DNA of 64,000 nt, taken from assembly GCF_005047355.1 (NCBI RefSeq), contig NZ_SUMC01000004.1, positions 1-64,000 on the forward strand, read 5' to 3'. This document shows positions 61,800 through 64,000 of the stretch, one piece after another; within the stretch, counting starts at the first letter, position 1; the number at the start of each line of letters is the position of its first letter. A program made the translations under genes and the position numbers. The notes beneath the pieces were generated by a model, which had not been told where the DNA came from, searched no databases, and saw nothing but the letters and a program-made list of their open reading frames with translations. Origin of the DNA: Actinacidiphila oryziradicis (GTDB taxonomy: Bacteria; Actinomycetota; Actinomycetes; Streptomycetales; Streptomycetaceae).

Positions 61800-63407
61800 G
61801 TGAGCACCCTGCAGAGCGTTCCCACCCTCGGGACGCACCCGGCCGCCGGCCGTAACCCCAGTCGTTCCGAGACCCGGGAGCTGCTCAGCCACGCCACGTA
61901 CGACCTACTGGTGATCGGCGGCGGCATACTCGGGACCTCGGTGGCCTGGCACGCCGCGCAGTCCGGGCTGCGGGTCGCCATGGTGGACGCCGGCGACTTC
62001 GCCGGCGCCACCTCCTCCGCATCGTCCAAGCTCGTCCACGGCGGTCTGCGCTACCTGCAGACCGGCGCGGTCAAGCTCGTCGCGGAGAACCACCAGGAGC
62101 GGCGGGCGCTGGCCAAGGACGTGGCCCCGCACCTCGTCAACCCGCTCACCTTCTACCTGCCGGTCTACAAGGGAGGCCCGGTCGGCGCCGCGAAGCTCGG
62201 CGCGGGCGTCTTCGCCTACACCGCCCTTTCCGCCTTCGGCGACGGCGTCGGCAAGGTCATCTCCCCGGCCAGGGCGCTGGCCGGCAACCCAGGGCTGCGT
62301 ACGGAGAACCTCAAGGCCGTCGCGGTCTACTACGACCACCAGATGAACGACTCCCGGGTCGCTGTCATGACGGTCCGCGCAGCGGTCGAGGCCGGCGCCG
62401 TGGTCCTCAACCACGCCGAGGTCAAGGGCCTGCGCTTCACCCACGGCCGGGTCACCGGCGCCGACCTCTCGGACCGCGTCGACGGCACCGAGTTCGGCAT
62501 CGACGCCCGGGTCGTCCTCAACGCCACCGGTCCCTGGGTCGACCACCTGCGCAAGCTGGAGGACGCCGCCTCCGACCCGAGCATCCGCCTGTCCAAGGGC
62601 GCCCACGTCGTGCTCAAGCGCAAGGCCCCCTGGAAGGCCGCCATGGCCACCCCCATCGACAAGTACCGCATCACCTTCGCGCTGCCGTGGGAGGACCAGC
62701 TCCTGCTCGGCACCACCGACGAGGAGTACACCGGCGACCCGGCCGACGTGCGGGCCACCGAAGCCGATATCCAGCAGATCCTCGACGAGGCCGCGCACTC
62801 CGTACGCGCCGAGCACCTCAGCCGGGACCTGATCACCTACGCCTTCGCCGGCCTCCGGGTGCTCCCTGGCGGCCCCGGCGGCGTCGAGAAGGCCAAGCGC
62901 GAGACCGTGGTCAGCGAGGGCCGCGGCGGCATGCTCTCCGTCGCGGGCGGGAAGTGGACCACCTACCGCCACATCGGCCGCACCGTGATGGCCAAGATCG
63001 CCAAGCTGCCCGGCGGCCCGCTGAACGACGACATGGTCGCTCTCTCCCAGCTGCCCAAGCGCCCCCCGCTGCCCGGTGTCGCCAACCCCAACGCCGTCGC
63101 CCACCGACTGCTCGTCGACCACGATCTGGGCAGCCGTCTCGACCCGCTCACCGCGCGGCACCTCGCCACCCACTACGGCTCGCTCTCCTTCGACATCGCC
63201 CGGCTGGCCAACGAGGACCCGGCCCTCGCGCTGCGCATCCACCCCGACGGCCCCGAGATCTGGGCCCAGGTCGTCTATGCCCGCGACTACGAGTGGGCTG
63301 AGACCGCCGACGACGTCCTGCGCCGCCGTACCACCCTGACGGTGCGCGGCCTCGACACGGACGAGGTACGCGCCGGGGTGGAGAAGATACTGGCCAAGCG
63401 CGCCTGA
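61800..63407 (+). CDS. glpD: Glycerol-3-phosphate dehydrogenase (FAD)
   Basis: A 535-residue membrane-associated flavoenzyme oxidising glycerol-3-phosphate to dihydroxyacetone phosphate and feeding electrons to quinone. The FAD motif is LLVIGGGILGTSVAWHAA, then GATSSASSKLVHGGLRYLQ, ITFALPWEDQLLLGTTDEEY and GGMLSVAGGKWTTYRHIG. It starts with GTG 6 bp after the glpK stop, using GAGGAG inside the glpK end. Last gene of the operon; convergent hairpins follow. Confidence 0.95.
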   Translation: MSTLQSVPTLGTHPAAGRNPSRSETRELLSHATYDLLVIGGGILGTSVAWHAAQSGLRVAMVDAGDFAGATSSASSKLVHGGLRYLQTGAVKLVAENHQERRALAKDVAPHLVNPLTFYLPVYKGGPVGAAKLGAGVFAYTALSAFGDGVGKVISPARALAGNPGLRTENLKAVAVYYDHQMNDSRVAVMTVRAAVEAGAVVLNHAEVKGLRFTHGRVTGADLSDRVDGTEFGIDARVVLNATGPWVDHLRKLEDAASDPSIRLSKGAHVVLKRKAPWKAAMATPIDKYRITFALPWEDQLLLGTTDEEYTGDPADVRATEADIQQILDEAAHSVRAEHLSRDLITYAFAGLRVLPGGPGGVEKAKRETVVSEGRGGMLSVAGGKWTTYRHIGRTVMAKIAKLPGGPLNDDMVALSQLPKRPPLPGVANPNAVAHRLLVDHDLGSRLDPLTARHLATHYGSLSFDIARLANEDPALALRIHPDGPEIWAQVVYARDYEWAETADDVLRRRTTLTVRGLDTDEVRAGVEKILAKRA

Positions 63408-63417
63408 GGGCTGTCCT

Positions 63418-63513
63418 CAAACGCCGGGCACAATCCAGTGCCCCCAGCCTTCGGCCGGGAGGTGCCCCCAGTCCGGCGTTTGTGGGGCACCTCCCGGACG
63501 GAGTCCGGGGGAG
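63418..63513. terminator. Hairpins between glpD and the response regulator gene
   Basis: CAAACGCCGG (63418-63427) pairs with CCGGCGTTTG (63473-63482), and CTCCCGGAC/GTCCGGGGGAG (63491-63513) forms a second stem. The gene tails on both sides converge here, so it probably terminates both. The first arm belongs to the repeated CCTCAAACGCCGG unit also seen near 7847. Confidence 0.6.
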
Positions 63514-63572
63514 GATCGTTACGCCGCACGCCGAGAGCCAGGCGGCCGACGGAGCCACGGCCGACCCATGTG

Positions 63573-64000
63573 TTACCCCGCCCCCGGCCGCACCAGGCCG
63601 CTCTCGTACGCGTACACCGCCGCCTGGACCCGGTCCCGAAGCGCCAGCTTCGTCAGCATGTGCCCCACGTGCGTCTTCACTGTCGTCTCACTGACGAAAA
63701 GCTCCGCCGCGATCTCCGCGTTCGACAAGCCCCGCGCCACCAGCTTCAACACCTCGACCTCCCGCTCGGTCAAGGTGTGCAGCACCTGCGGGACCTGATC
63801 CTCCTGGGACGGCAGCCGCCCCGCGTACTTGTCGAGCAGCCGGCGCGTGATGCTGGGCGCCAGCATCGCCTCACCGGCGGCCACCACGCGGATGGCCTGC
63901 ACCAGTTCATGCGCCGGCGCGTCCTTCAGCAGAAAGCCGCTCGCCCCCGCCCGCAGCGCCTCCACCACATACTCGTCAAGGTCGAATGTGGTCAGCACCA
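63573..64000 (-). CDS. NarL/LuxR-type response regulator (cut by window edge)
   Basis: The C-terminal 142 residues are visible; the gene continues beyond the window. LTTFDLDEYVVEALRAGASG and FLLKDAPAHELVQAIRVVAA are the end of a CheY-like receiver (Lys of the KDA motif). TEREVEVLKLVARGLSNAEI and AAELFVSETTVKTHVGHMLT are the LuxR helix-turn-helix. It should be partnered by a sensor kinase gene outside the window. Targets unknown. Confidence 0.9.
   Translation of the reverse strand, partial: VLTTFDLDEYVVEALRAGASGFLLKDAPAHELVQAIRVVAAGEAMLAPSITRRLLDKYAGRLPSQEDQVPQVLHTLTEREVEVLKLVARGLSNAEIAAELFVSETTVKTHVGHMLTKLALRDRVQAAVYAYESGLVRPGAG

Overview
The window looks like chromosome of a Streptomyces or close relative. 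It is uniformly GC-rich, and many reading frames stay open on both strands. It has the metH / gylR-glpFKD neighbourhood known from streptomycetes, a mycothiol-type maleylpyruvate isomerase, an XRE-DUF5753 regulator and many twin-arginine or lipobox precursors. No origin, rRNA or CRISPR array is visible.

Region by region: (1) 1-1500 is a scrapyard of gene pieces: the tail of an IS256-type transposase fused in frame to the start of an AAA+ ATPase, a DUF4255/Pvc16-like tail (both typical of extracellular contractile injection system loci) and a recombinase piece. (2) 1.6-4.6 kb holds an aldo/keto reductase, an F420-type nitroreductase and an AraC regulator. (3) 5.0-8.8 kb is a glyoxylate-to-glycerate route (hyi, garR, gcl) with two IclR-type palindromes upstream. 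(4) 9.1-22.3 kb is accessory DNA: an intact IS1380-family element, several broken transposases and integrases, an orphan DUF6262 gene, TetR-controlled genes (amidase; a broken TetX-like monooxygenase), and a serine recombinase with a coupled small gene. (5) 22.7-26.5 kb has a PadR-reductase pair, an MFS transporter and a relic of a 3-oxoadipate CoA-transferase subunit.

(6) 26.6-38.8 kb is the most coherent functional block. It is a salicylate-to-gentisate pathway of the Streptomyces WA46 sdg type: an AMP-dependent ligase, an NDP-forming acyl-CoA synthetase, salicylyl-CoA 5-hydroxylase, gentisate 1,2-dioxygenase, maleylpyruvate isomerase and an acylpyruvate hydrolase, tightly overlapped. A PaaX-like regulator precedes it, and a divergent aldehyde dehydrogenase and aryl-alcohol dehydrogenase could feed it. 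A perfect 182-bp direct repeat, made of an IS1380-type end, lies at 13.6 kb and again exactly at the alcohol dehydrogenase stop codon. A truncated tyrosine integrase and then tRNA-Pro(GGG) follow, so the accessory DNA to the left probably entered as one or more elements at this tRNA and was then rearranged by insertion sequences.

(7) 40.2-64 kb looks like ordinary chromosome: a molybdopterin oxidoreductase with its flavin reductase, a deaminase-phosphorylase purine-salvage pair, an M15-type lipoprotein, an XRE-DUF5753 regulator, an NMT1/THI5-type ABC importer with a kinase-like gene, a NUDIX hydrolase, a decayed peptide transporter locus, a HAD phosphatase, metH, the gylR-glpF-glpK-glpD glycerol operon and the start of a response regulator gene cut by the window edge.
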